Positions 34,272 through 44,679 of a stretch of DNA of 64,000 nucleotides are shown one piece after another. The translations under genes were made by a program, and so were the position numbers. The notes under the pieces were generated by a model. That model did not search any database. It was not told the DNA's origin and was given only the letters and a program-made list of their open reading frames with translations. This stretch comes from Siphonodentalium dalli (Eukaryota > Mollusca > Scaphopoda > Gadilida > Siphonodentaliidae): positions 93,999,343-94,063,342 of the forward strand of contig CP136065.1 in assembly GCA_032622095.1 (NCBI GenBank), read 5' to 3'. Position 1 is the stretch's first letter. Every line of letters begins with the position of its first letter.

Positions 34272-35123
34272 ATAAATGACCTACCAGAAAGTGTCAATTC
34301 CTGCCTATGCGAAATCTTCGCAGATGACACCAAAATAGTTGGAAACTCGGCGACGATGGATGTACAAAAAGACATCGACACTGTGTGCAGATGGAGTCGT
34401 GACTGGCAGCTTGAGTTTAACTCGAGCAAAATCCACGTTGTTCCCTTTGGACACAACAACCCTCAACCGAAATATCACATGTCAAACACAGATGATCGTT
34501 CGCCAATATGGGTGGCTGAATCCGAAAAAGACTTAGGAATTTCTATAGACCCCAAGCTGAAATTTGACATTCACATTAATTCTGTATGCAATCGAGCGAA
34601 TCAAATAATGGGCATCATACTTTGGACTTTCACTCACATGGATCGCGATACATTCAGAACACTGTTCGTCAGTATGGTCAGACCTATACTTGAATATTGT
34701 CAAATATGCTGGAACCCACATTTGAAATACCAGAGTATGATGTTGGAGAGAGTGCAGAGAAGAGCGACAAAATTAGTTCCCGGTTTCAGCAACCTTACAT
34801 ACCGAGAGAGACTAATAAAACTGAATCTGATGACTCTCAAATATAGACGTTATAGGGGTGATATGTTTGAACTGTATAAACTCAAGAACGGATACTACAA
34901 TATCACATTTGAACACTTTTTCGAAAGCAGTCGAAGTGACAAAACAAGAGGACACCACATGAAATTACAGAAGAAACATGTTTCGAAGGATATAGGGAAA
35001 CACTTCTATACTCAGAGTGTAATTGACGAATGGAACAATCTCTCCTGATTTGTCATAGATGCAGACACCACTGAAGAGTTCAAACGGAGACTCGATGCGC
35101 ACTCATATATATCATATATATAG
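34272..35123 (+). pseudogene. CR1-like LINE reverse transcriptase fragment, from motif C to the C terminus
   Basis: It starts inside the reverse transcriptase at INDLPESVNSCLCE, followed by the catalytic FADDTKIV (motif C, two aspartates), then 'DLGISIDPKLKFDIHIN', 'RPILEYCQICWNP' and 'RRATKLVPG'. A TGA at 35046 interrupts the frame before the family's normal ending, which follows as FVIDADTTEEFKRRLDAHS. The frame is otherwise open for about 255 codons. The fingers and motifs A and B, the endonuclease and ORF1 are missing. The left edge abuts the GCTTAAGC array. Confidence 0.85.
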
Positions 35124-35394
35124 CAGCAGATGTCAACAAGAAGGGAGGCGAAAAAGGGAGCCACTTCTGAAATCTGTCTGTGCACACATCTTTCATTCAA
35201 TCTGTGCGCGTTTCTATATAAGTAATCTACTTCAAATGCTTGTGCATCACTACACGCAGTCTAAAATTCCTAGTTCCTCGCTTAAAAAAAAAATTTATCG
35301 ATAGAATTCAGATTTGTGCGTTTCGTAACGTAAAATGTGTCAAATATTCATCCGTCCAAGGTCTGCACCGGAAGTGAAAATCAATATTTCTCTC

Positions 35395-37251
35395 AAAATG
35401 GATGCCATCCTGATTTTAAATCGAAAATATCATTTCACGCCTGTTATTAACAGTTATAATAAGTTAGTAGACCACTACTTTCATACTATGCAAGTCGAAC
35501 AAAACCAACACAGGTATTATACTAGACACAATCAGAAAAGAAATCTATTAAACACAAATAATGACAACCAAACAGCATCAGACATACATGTAAGAACACC
35601 AAACGGTGCAATACAAAAAAACTGTAATAAATCCGATGCCGCCGGTTCTAATGAAACTGTCAATAATCCAATAGAGCCAACTCCCACCAAACCTGTTGAT
35701 ATACCACCACAAAAATCAAAAGACATCAAAAGCAAAAGAAAAACAAATAAACCCAAATCCAATAAACAAAAAAAGGATACCAAACAGTCCAAAGATGTCG
35801 TGAACTCTTCCACAGAAAAGCCGTACACTGAATCAGACAGCTGAACAGTATGTAACAACTTAGTAGAAGACAGTGATTTAGCTGCACAATGTGACTCGTG
35901 CTCACGCTGGACACATATTCCTTGTAGCAACATTAAAATAAAATCATTCGCAAACCATAAACAGATTAAGAAATACATCAAGAAAAGAGTGTTATATGCA
36001 GTCAGTGCGATATAACACGTCATAAACTAAAATGTCCTTGTGGTTCTACCAACCAGAAAAATAAATTTCTAACATGTGCATTCTGTGAACAAGCCTGGCA
36101 CATTAAATGCACCAACATCAATAGTGACGACCGGAAGAAATTCAATAAGAGTATCATTAAATTTAAATGCCTCTTATGCTCACTAAGTAAACTTGAAGCT
36201 GCCAATCCGCTATGGTCTCTGATTGGAGAAATTAGTGTGACGAAAAAACTTCTGTGTGAAGAAAATATATCTGGAGAAATTAGTGTGACGAAAAAACTTC
36301 TGTATGAAGAAAATATTTCTGGAGAAATTACTGTGTCGAAAAAACACTCAATTGTAGATGCAGCTTCAAACAACATTACACCATTAATCACAAGCTGTGG
36401 TGTTCAACTAAAGACAGGTATAGTTACAGACAAAATCAATACACAGCTAAAAGACAACAGTGTAGAACATCACACATCGAATAATAAAACTCACTGTGAG
36501 CAACCAAATGCAACAACAAACAAGAAGAACTCGAGCAACAAGGAAAGCCAAATAATCATAATTGACAATATCTCAACGCCATTGAAGTTCCAATCTTCTA
36601 AAGAAAGAAATCAACAAATATAAACCTGAGACTAACATCGAATTTGCATACCCGCTCCCAAAAGGGGGCCTTGCTATCCATGTAAAAGATCAAGAATCTG
36701 CTCTAACACTAAAAACTGTATGGCCCAAAGAGGCGTTTAACAGCAGTGGAAATCAACTCTCTATTCACAAACCCACGACTGTATCATCCATCATAATCAA
36801 GGACTTCAACACAAAGATTGATGAATGTGAGTGTAAAAACTCAATAGAAGACACATACAACACATCAATTGACATTAAACGATATAAATACACAGATAGT
36901 GGGAAGCCGATGAAAATCATCAAAATTTCATCAAACAACAAAAACTTCATTCACAGATTTTTGACTGACGGTATCAGGATAATTGATCAATATTATCAGT
37001 GTAAACCTTTCAATACATTAAGACCAATTCGCTGCTATCGGTGTCAACTATTTGGTCATATCTCATCTCTCTGTGTAAATAAAGAAACATGTTCCAGATG
37101 TGCCGGCCCATCCCATGTTGGAGAATGCTCAACTCCACAACACAAATGCATAAACTGTGCTGGGAACCATTGTACTACCTCTAAATTGTGTCCAAAATAC
37201 ATTGAATACATTAAGCTTCTTATACTAAGAAGTCAAACCAACAACCAATAA
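35395..37251 (+). pseudogene. ORF1 of the I-type LINE (PHD fingers and CCHC zinc knuckles)
   Basis: The N-terminal part is Lys/Asn-rich. A TGA at 35842 splits it in frame from a PHD-like C/H cluster (CDSCSRWTHIPC, about 35890-35925). A shift leads to a second cluster (CSQCDITRHKLKCPC ... CAFCEQAWHIKC, 35998-36110). Next come 2.5 copies of a 16-residue repeat (GEISVTKKLL-CEENIS, about 36224-36340), an RRM-like stretch and three knuckles near 37028-37200: CYRCQLFGHISSLC, CSRCAGPSHVGEC and CINCAGNHCTTSKLC. Such proteins coat the element RNA. Broken by at least one stop and two shifts. Confidence 0.8.
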
Positions 37252-37348
37252 TGTGCTGGGAACCATTGTGCTACCTCCAAATTGTGTCCAAAATACATTG
37301 AATACATTTAAGCTTCTCATATTAATAAGTCTAACTAACAATCAATAG
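37154..37348 (+). repeat. ~97-bp tandem duplication at the ORF1 end
   Basis: 'tgtgctgggaaccattgtac' to 'aaccaacaaccaata' is followed at once by a second, slightly diverged copy ending 'aactaacaatcaatag'. The first copy carries the last CCHC knuckle and the stop codon, so the second lies between ORF1 and ORF2. Confidence 0.85.
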
Positions 37349-37378
37349 TAATTCATCCTGAACTTTGATATCCACAAT

Positions 37379-38050
37379 ATGAAAATTCTACAACTAAACA
37401 GCGCTTCAATCAATACATCCAAAAATCTTCTTGAAAGATATGTTAAAAGAAACAATGTGGACATAGTATGTCTACAAGAAACCTGGAATACTAAAGACCA
37501 CCTATCCTTCATGAACTGGAATGTTCTATTCAAAACTCGTGCAGCTAAACGAGGTGGAGGCGTTGCCATATTAATTAAGCCAGGTATCAAATACATAGCA
37601 GTTAAAGAAACCACTGATATCGAAGGGATATGGGTGCAGATTATTGAAGGCAACTTTAACTTTATTCTCGGTAGTGTGTACATACCGCCTAAACAGAAAC
37701 GTCAACTGTCTCACTCGGCCAATTAATTGAAAAGTTTGATGGCAAAAATCTAGTGCTAACAGGTGACTTTAATGCACGACATATCCGTTGGGAAACACAG
37801 ACTGAGATTTGTCAAATAAACAGAAAATCACTAAGTGCAAAAATTGGCAATCTACTGGTGGATATTCTTGACAGCAAAGGTCTGTTAATACATAATGATG
37901 GAAATCGTTACCACAGTGCTCTTGACCTGTTTGCAACACGAGGTTTCACAATGATCAAGTCATATGGACCATTAATTACAGCTATAAAGTTGAATCGGAC
38001 CACTATATCACAGAATTAGAAATGGGCGAATCAATTCCAATGCCGCCGAG
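37379..38050 (+). pseudogene. ORF2 N-terminal apurinic-type endonuclease of the I-type LINE
   Basis: ATG at 37379 opens MKILQLNSASINTSKNLLE. It has the endonuclease signatures VDIVCLQETW (catalytic Glu), GGGVAILIK, LGSVYIPP, LTGDFNARHIRWE (Asp and Asn) and, at about 38000, ESDHYI (the SDH motif). A frameshift at about 37725 and another near 37990 break it. In active elements this domain nicks the target DNA to start reverse transcription. Confidence 0.85.
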
Positions 38051-39195
38051 AGAAAGATGGAATTTCAACAAATGCAACTGGAGCTTATGGAGAGAAGAGA
38101 TCACCAAGCGCTTAATAGAATGGGAGACTAACTTCATCAAATATGATAACTCTGATGAAATTTATGAAGAATTTTTCAAGTTGATGCTAGAAACAGCCAA
38201 TGAGGTAATTGGTAAAAAGCTGGTAACTGAACACTCAAAGCCATACTGGTCTGAGGAAATCAAAGTAAAAATGAAGATATGTAAAGAAATGAGGAAGAAA
38301 TACAATAAAAGATCTGATCCAAACAACAGGAACATTCTCAATAATGCAATATGTGAAGCAAATGAGGCAATCGAGAATGCAAAACAGATATTCTGGAACG
38401 AAACATGCGACAAATTATCCAAAGCTAATCAAACAGATTTCTGGAAAATGATTAAGAAACATGATAACACCAAACAAGACAATACTATTTTGCCAATTAA
38501 ACAACCAGATGGTACATATGCAAGCAGTGATCAGCAAATAGCAGAAAAACTGAGACGTGTCCATATGGACAGAGAACATGCTGACACCTCAAATTTTGAC
38601 ATGAAATGGAAGGAAGAGGTTGATGAATTTGTCAAACTACATATGAACAAAATAACCACTAGATCTGACGAAGAAGGACAAGAAAATCAAGACATCGGGG
38701 AAGCAGAAGTAGAACATGCAGTGAAAAGAATCAACAAGCAATCAGCCCCAGGCCCAGATGGAATACACTCTGTAATGATAATCAACTCAGGCCAGATAAT
38801 GATTAGATGTCTACACAAAATGTTCAACTCTTTCTGGTCCTCTGGAACCCTACCAACCATGTTTAAGAAAGAAAACAAAATATACATAAAAAAAACACAT
38901 AAAGACACATACCATGTAGAGAAAAGCTACAGACCACTCAGCCTCAGCAGCATTGTGGGCAAGATTTACGAACGCATAGTCACCAACAGGCTGCTGTGGA
39001 AATGTGAAGCATATGACTGGCTATCTGACGACCAATATTCCTATCGTAAACACAGAAGTACTACCCAATGAGAGGTAATGAAAATTGTAAGTACATCAAG
39101 TACGCTGATGATGTGACATTAATCGCATCAGCAAACAATCTGAAAGATGCAGAGAACATAATGAACGACAATCTACAAAGAATATATGCATGATG
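38022..39195 (+). pseudogene. Reverse transcriptase domain of the I-type LINE with core deletion
   Basis: A linker leads into NKQSAPGPDGIHSVMI, 'SYRPLSLSSIVGKIYERIV' and 'DDQYSYRKHRSTTQ' (motifs up to the fingers). It stops at TGA 39069 and resumes with CKYIKYADDVTLIASA, the YADD motif C (39090-39135). Motif A (the first catalytic Asp) and motif B (GVPQG type) are missing between these points, so about 0.3-0.5 kb has been deleted. The domain cannot be active. Confidence 0.85.
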
Positions 39196-39201
39196 TAATA
39201 A

Positions 39202-39942
39202 ATGGCATGTGTGTATAAATATTGGAAAAACAGACTTATGCATATTCCGCCCAAGAACACACAATCTACTTATCTACAGCCAAATATCAAGATTGACAAC
39301 ACTAATCTATCTCAGACAGAGAACAAGAAATTGCTGGGCGTAACATTTGACTCAGAGTTGTCTTTCTCAAAACACATTAATGACATTTCATTCAAATCTG
39401 ATGCAGGATTAGCCAGATTATCAAAGTTTATTAATGACACCGGCATCAACACAGACAAATCCATCAAGCTCTACAAAGCTGCTATTGTTCCTATAATAAC
39501 ATACGCTCACCCAGCTTGGTGTAACATCTCAGAGGGACTCACTAACAACATCAATAAAATACAACGTTCAGCACTTTTAAAGTGCACTGGCGCAGTTCAC
39601 AGCACCAGCACAGAAGCATTGGAAGTACTCACAAACACTCTTCCAATGTCGCTCAAACTACATGAAATAAATAGTTTGGAGTTCCTTAGAATTAAAATGA
39701 AAAATCATAAATCCAGTGTAAAAGACCTACTACTAAGAGCTATCACTGCTGATTCAAAACAGTCTACCCCATTAAAGAAAATATACATGGACTCGAGATA
39801 TGTACTTGGGAAATGCTTTGTGGACATCATGGACAAACCGATATATGTACAGGACTGCAGTACCTTCCATCCTAGTGTAACTAGTGCAGCAGAAGAAAAT
39901 TCTGATTCCACTGATAATACATGTATGCACACCACTGAGCGC
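39202..39942 (+). pseudogene. ORF2 thumb and linker region of the I-type LINE
   Basis: A continuous frame with LLGVTFDSELSFSKHIN, 'YKAAIVPIITYAHPAW' and 'INKIQRSALLKCTGA', the usual block after the reverse transcriptase in I-like elements. The frame runs into the nested TTAA element at 39943. Excising that element and the one at 40530-41460, each with one target copy, continues the frame (TERL-IQQTKNVTQYL...QCDTVIFTDGS). Confidence 0.8.
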
Positions 39943-40475
39943 TTAACCCTTTGGAGAGTAAAACGACATATATGTCGTCTATCGGTTGAGGAGTAGAACG
40001 ACATATACAGTAATGCTCTAATTAATCGACCTCTTAACCAAAGCAGAATTATGGGTAACTTTTCAGGATTTAGTCGGAAATATGGCTTGTTGCCATTCAT
40101 CGGAAAGCTCTCCCTGAGAGCTTTCCGATGAATGGCAACAAGCCATATTTCCGACTAAATCCTGAAAAGTTACCCATAATTCTGCTTTGGTTAAGAGGTC
40201 GATTAATTAGAGCATTACTGTATGTCGTTTCAGGAAGTGTTATTTTACGTAGACATAACTTCAACAAATCATCTGATTTATAAATGATTTCTATAGGAGT
40301 TATTTTGATTAATATAATGTTCCAAATGTGTAAATGCAATTGATTATGATAACACACATTAACAAAAAATGCACATAAATTAAAACAAATTATTGGGCCT
40401 TTTTGACCGAACCTGTTAATAATTATTGCTATGACGTCATGTATATGACGTTACAGATACTCTCCAAAGGGTTAA
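39943..40475. mobile_element. TTAA-flanked (piggyBac-type) MITE nested in the LINE
   Basis: Identical TTAA at 39943-39946 and 40472-40475 flank inverted ends CCCTTTGGAGAGTA and TACTCTCCAAAGGG. The left side has a small hairpin ('acgacatatatgtcgt'). A family P palindrome (40006-40222) is inserted inside. No transposase. Precise removal with one TTAA restores the LINE reading frame. Confidence 0.9.
40006..40222. mobile_element. Palindromic MITE family P, complete 217-bp copy
   Basis: TACAGTAATGCTCTAATTAA to GAGCATTACTGTA; centre 'gctctccctgagagc'. It is nearly identical to the copies at 22571 and 31198. It is the innermost layer of a three-deep nest: LINE, then TTAA element, then palindrome. 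Confidence 0.9.
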
Positions 40476-40529
40476 TACAACAAACCAAAAATGTAACTCA
40501 GTATCTCCAACAAATTCCACAATGTGACA

Positions 40530-41460
40530 TAGTCCAAGTCTTCTCGTACTAAAACTAGCTAAGATTTTGGGATGGAGATGCTAGTATTTAGTCCGAGTTC
40601 CAGGCCCATGCATTCCTATGACACGAGTTACGCCCAGGATCTGTGGCGGGAATCTGTGGTGTATTTTACTCGATTTACCTAACAAAGCAATATATGATGC
40701 TATATACATCGGAAAGAGTGACATCTTATGGTCATAATGGTGTATAATAATCTAACTTTAATGTTAAATTACACATAGAATATTCCGGTTGATTGCCACA
40801 AACATCGTTGTTTTTTCTGTTTGTTTACTTAACTGAAAGCCGAACTCAGGTTCCGAAGAATTTCGGCATTGTCCGGTGTTTGTTTTGGCCGAGACGAATT
40901 TCGATACAAACAAAATGGCGGCCCCCATGATATTCTAATGCTCATTGTGTTTACACTGTTTTAAACTGTGAGATGGTTGTAATTCCCATAATTTATTTAA
41001 TGTATTACATTTATATCTTCAATATGTATTTAATCTATGTATTTATTTATTTATTGTCACGTATAATTACGATTACAATGGAGAATTCATCGTGCGTGGT
41101 TGATTGAAAATCTACGGAATATTTTCACTGGAAAATGCCGAACGCAGTTCGCAAGGTCAACTGAGTTCGCATACTTTAAAAAATATGTAAACACTGCGGC
41201 AAATGTTTCTTTTCACATTAAATTACCGCTTTCAATTCACAACCGATGTGGGTTTCAGATCAAATAGCATGTCTTCTGCGGAAACTATCCGTTTATTGTA
41301 GCAATTGTGATATTTTATTTCATATAATTGTGGTTTTATTTGAGCGGGTCACTAACGCTTAAGTCGTGTCATAGGAATGCATGGGCCTGGAACTCGGACT
41401 AAATACTAGCATCTCCATCCCAAAATCTTAGCTAGTTTTAGTACGAGAAGACTTGGACTA
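40530..41460. mobile_element. Long-TIR element with 9-bp target duplication (MULE-like)
   Basis: A perfect 97-bp inverted repeat (40530-40626 and 41364-41460) begins TAGTCCAAGTCTTCTCGTAC. The 9-bp direct repeat AATGTGACA flanks it (40521-40529, 41461-41469) and belongs to the LINE's RNase H coding sequence. Long inverted repeats with 9-bp duplications fit Mutator-like elements; this assignment is inferred. The interior has no transposase. Identical arms point to recent insertion. Confidence 0.85.
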
Positions 41461-41469
41461 AATGTGACA

Positions 41470-42405
41470 CAGTCATATTCACTGATGGATCCACTTTCCC
41501 AAACTCAAATTACAGTGGCGCATCGGCAGTAGTGTACCTAAATGCCAGGAGTACTATGTGAACCAATTATTATAAAAGAAACTGTACTGTCAAACGGTAA
41601 TAACAACTTAGCTGAGATATACGGCATAAAACTTGGACTAAAATTAGTACACATCTCCAAAAACATATCACACCAATCTATTCATGTACTATGTGATTCT
41701 CAATGTGCTATACAATCAATCAGGAACTCAAGTACTACAGACAATTCCAATGTTAATCCTCTACTCAGAGACTGTTGGTCTATAATACATGATATTGAAA
41801 GACATTCTCAAATAAACATCGTATTCAAACATATCATGGGACATATTGGCATTAAAGGCAACGATTTTAGCAGACGCAGCAGCAAAAGAAGCTGCCACGA
41901 TCAGACCTAACCTAACAAATGCAGGTAACCTACATGTAGACATTGACCTAAATGTGACAAAAACACTCAAAGAATATAAGACCTTAATCACAGATATATT
42001 ACATTCTAAGTGGCAGTTCAAATGGGACAACAGTGACAGTGCGCGACACACATTTGAATTATTCCCAGAAATACCCAGCAAAAGGGAAAGTCTGTAACCA
42101 TCAAGATAGAAAAACTGTTCAAAATAAAAATTAATAGACTAATTCTGGGACACACAGTATTAACCCACCACTTGTATAAGATGCAAATTAAAGACTCACC
42201 GAACTGTGACTGTGGTCTACTATGCTCCATTAAACATTACTTTTATTATTGTGACCTGCATGACGAAGCAAGAAAGGTACTTTTCCAAAAAGTCCATCTG
42301 TGCTTAAAAGATGGTCTAGGAGCTTATGGCGAAATATGTACACAGGATCTTCCTAATACCTCAGACATTAACACCTTAATTGGTAAAGGTAGACAATTTA
42401 GATAA
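41470..42405 (+). pseudogene. RNase H domain and C-terminal zinc motif of the I-type LINE
   Basis: IFTDGSTFPNSNYSGA carries the first Asp, NNNLAEIYGIKLGL the Glu, VLCDSQCAIQSI the second Asp and HIMGHIGIKGND the distal His/Asp block, as in RNase H. The frame shifts near 41540 and 41860 ('ILADAAAKEAATIRP' follows in a new frame) and stops at 42097. The tail has KMQIKDSPNCDCGLLCSIKH (C-x-C and His), the C-terminal knuckle typical of I/R1-like elements. RNase H would remove the RNA strand after reverse transcription. Confidence 0.85.
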
Positions 42406-42410
42406 AAGCA

Positions 42411-42760
42411 CAAGAATAAACATTCAAAAGGTGGTATGTGACTTCATTAGAACCACTGACGTTAGCATTTAGACCATCACAGGTCAACTGATATGACGCA
42501 CACACAATCAACAATGATTACATGGGACAGTATGATGAGATTACCATACCGGTACCATGATCTGGACAACCTTTGTGGGATTCCTTCTGCTTTCAAAACA
42601 CGTTCGTACTTTCGGTGAAGGAATCAAATGAACAGGGGTGTGTCCGCATCTATTTACCCCACTTTCTAATTTTATACTCTACAGTACTTTTCCTGAAATT
42701 CAATAACTCTGTGTCAGTATGTTTTCAGTGCTCATCAATGAAATAATACTGCTGCATAAT
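42411..42760 (+). other. LINE 3' untranslated tail and flank
   Basis: Non-coding sequence following the LINE stop codon. The segment 'ggaatcaaatgaacaggggt...cagtacttttcctgaaa' (about 42615-42705) has a diverged direct copy at about 43355-43435, on the other side of the hAT MITE. Confidence 0.45.
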
Positions 42761-43281
42761 CAGGGATGGATCCAGGGATTTTTTGGGGACACCTGTTTTG
42801 GGACCATGAATGATATGCCGAAGGCATATCCCGAGAGCCATAGGCCCGAGATGGGGGTGGGTACCCCCTCCCTTAGGTGAAGCATTAAAGATCCCGCATA
42901 AGAAAATGCACTGGCTTACAAGGTCAAGATAAAGGCCAATTTATTATCTTATATATGCGAGGCTCCTTAGATGGAAGACTCTCATTTATATAAGAGAATG
43001 CATTGGCACAGGATTTTTGCAAAATTTCAAGAAGCCCCAGTCATGAAAGGGTTAAAATATTTCTCACTGGACACTTGATTAAGCAAATAAAGGCTCTATA
43101 TCAACTGTATATTGATGATTTGCATTGCATGTTGTTGAATTATAATAGAAGATTTCCTTCAAAATATAGAAAATTCAGCTTTAATAAAACTATCCACTTG
43201 CAATTTGGGGACATTTAGGCCACCAGAGTTTGGGCGCCCAAACCTGTAACAGGTATCAAAAGAGCCCTGGATCCTTCCCTG
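42761..43281. mobile_element. hAT-type MITE with perfect 8-bp target duplication
   Basis: Ends CAGGGATGGATCCAGGG and CCCTGGATCCTTCCCTG are inverted with one mismatch. TGCATAAT flanks both sides exactly (42753-42760, 43282-43289). It encloses a family T hairpin (about 42880-43054). No transposase. Confidence 0.9.
42880..43054. mobile_element. TTAA hairpin MITE family T, nested copy
   Basis: 'aatgcactggcttacaaggt', 'gaggctccttagatggaaga', 'gagaatgcattggcacagg' and the right end 'agtcatgaaagggttaa' are family T parts. The left end has decayed. Confidence 0.65.
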
Positions 43282-43752
43282 TGCATAATATAAACTGAAG
43301 AAGTTCTGGACAGCCTTTATATGGCTCCTATTTCGAAACCACTGTTGCAGAGTCCTTGAAGGAGTCAATCTAATCAGGGGTGTTCTTACATCTTGTGAAC
43401 CATATCCTAATTTCCACAGTACTTTTCCTGAAACTAATCTGTTTTAATATCATTTCTTGATATTACTTGGTTAAAACTGAACCAAAAGCCAACAGTTATT
43501 AATTATATTGCAGTTTAACTTTATATGAAGCTCCGAGGACAGCATCAGGTGTTTAATGTACCAAGGGTCAAGCAAATCATTACAGCACCAGAGACTTTAA
43601 ATCAACGTTAGAGTGATTACAGAAAACAACAACAACAACAATTACGCTATGTATAGCGCTATCATATTCAGTACAACATTGTAAACATTTAACTGTTACC
43701 GGGACAAAAAGTCTATATAGACTTGTCCTGTAGAATTTGATGTTGATGTTGA

Positions 43753-43968
43753 TTAAATGTGAATTTGGCCTGCCATACATGATACATGCGAGTAACCAAC
43801 GGACAAAACAGGATAGTCCTCCACATTGTCTTGGAATTTAAACTCTCCTCCAGGCGGCTCATAATTGTCTGTAAATGACAGCGAGCTGTCACACGAAGAA
43901 GAATAAGACAATGCAAACACAGTCGAGAGGCTCCAGCGCTGAACCCCATACACTGATAGTGATACAGT
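43753..43968 (-). CDS. Candidate exon of unknown gene
   Basis: On the minus strand an acceptor-like 'ctgtatcactatcag' at 43969 precedes open sequence. Two frames stay open. One starts ATGGGG two codons in and reads MGFSAGASRLCLHCLILLRV, rather like a signal peptide. The other reads 'SSSCDSSLSFTDNYEPPGG' and 'FQDNVEDYPVLSVGYSH'. Upstream on the minus strand, at 44180, a good donor GTATGT follows a stretch lying beside more G+C-rich DNA at 44290-44350, so a two-exon 5' end is possible. There is no homology I can name. Confidence 0.2.
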   Translation of the reverse strand, partial: TVSLSVYGVQRWSLSTVFALSYSSSCDSSLSFTDNYEPPGGEFKFQDNVEDYPVLSVGYSHVSCMAGQIHI

Positions 43969-44679
43969 ATTAGAATTTAGATACAGATTGTTGTTCAACT
44001 TGTTTAAAATGTCATAACATTTTTTATAACCTGCAGTTTAGGCAGCCTAAATACATTATTCTACTTACACATTCATTCACTGTTGAACATCAACTATTGT
44101 AACATTTTCTTCGTTCAACAAATCAACATGAACGGCAGTAATAAGTAATTAGAACGATAAAAAGAAATCCAAACATACCAGTCTGGACGGGAATTTATTA
44201 CGGAAGTTGAAGTGCTCTTTAAAAAATATACATTAAACTCGGAATCGGAACATTGTTTAACTAAAATCCGGAATTTCGTTTTTTTAATGCTCAGTTCTGG
44301 TCAGCGCGTCCGTGGTGCGTCACCGTCTATCAAGAAAGCGGGTCATACTGAAAAAGGGTGAACCCATGAGTACCAAATTTTCATACACTATGTCAATGTA
44401 TAGACTGGGTCAACTCGGCTTCTAGACGATTTACCATGTTCCTTAGACGATTGGTAGGCCTACATGGACGTTTCATAGCCAAGGGACGATTGGTACTATT
44501 TCAGTGTGGACCATTGGAACCATAAAATCAATTGTGTTATGTATATAGTTAATTTGTGATAGAATTTTATAATAATATATTTAGTACGGTATCGGTAGCA
44601 CAATGTTTAAATAAGAAGTGACCCAGAAATCTGAAGATCCATCGATTACCATAAACGACCTATAGATATTATAGGTATT

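Larger units (their letters stand above)
35395..42410 (+). mobile_element. Nearly full-length, inactive I-type non-LTR retrotransposon
   Basis: The order is ORF1 (two PHD-like fingers, three CCHC knuckles), then ORF2 with APE-type endonuclease, reverse transcriptase, RNase H and a C-terminal zinc motif. RNase H after the reverse transcriptase with a CCHC ORF1 is the layout of the I group (I, Nimb and relatives). About 7 kb in place, about 5.5 kb without the two nested transposons (39943-40475, 40530-41460). Several stops and shifts plus a deletion of the reverse transcriptase core make it dead. Target duplications were not resolved. Confidence 0.85.

Noticed and set aside
36237-36623. Independent host gene for the 128-codon frame
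   Set aside because: It is one frame of the LINE ORF1, linked by order and composition to the zinc clusters on each side.
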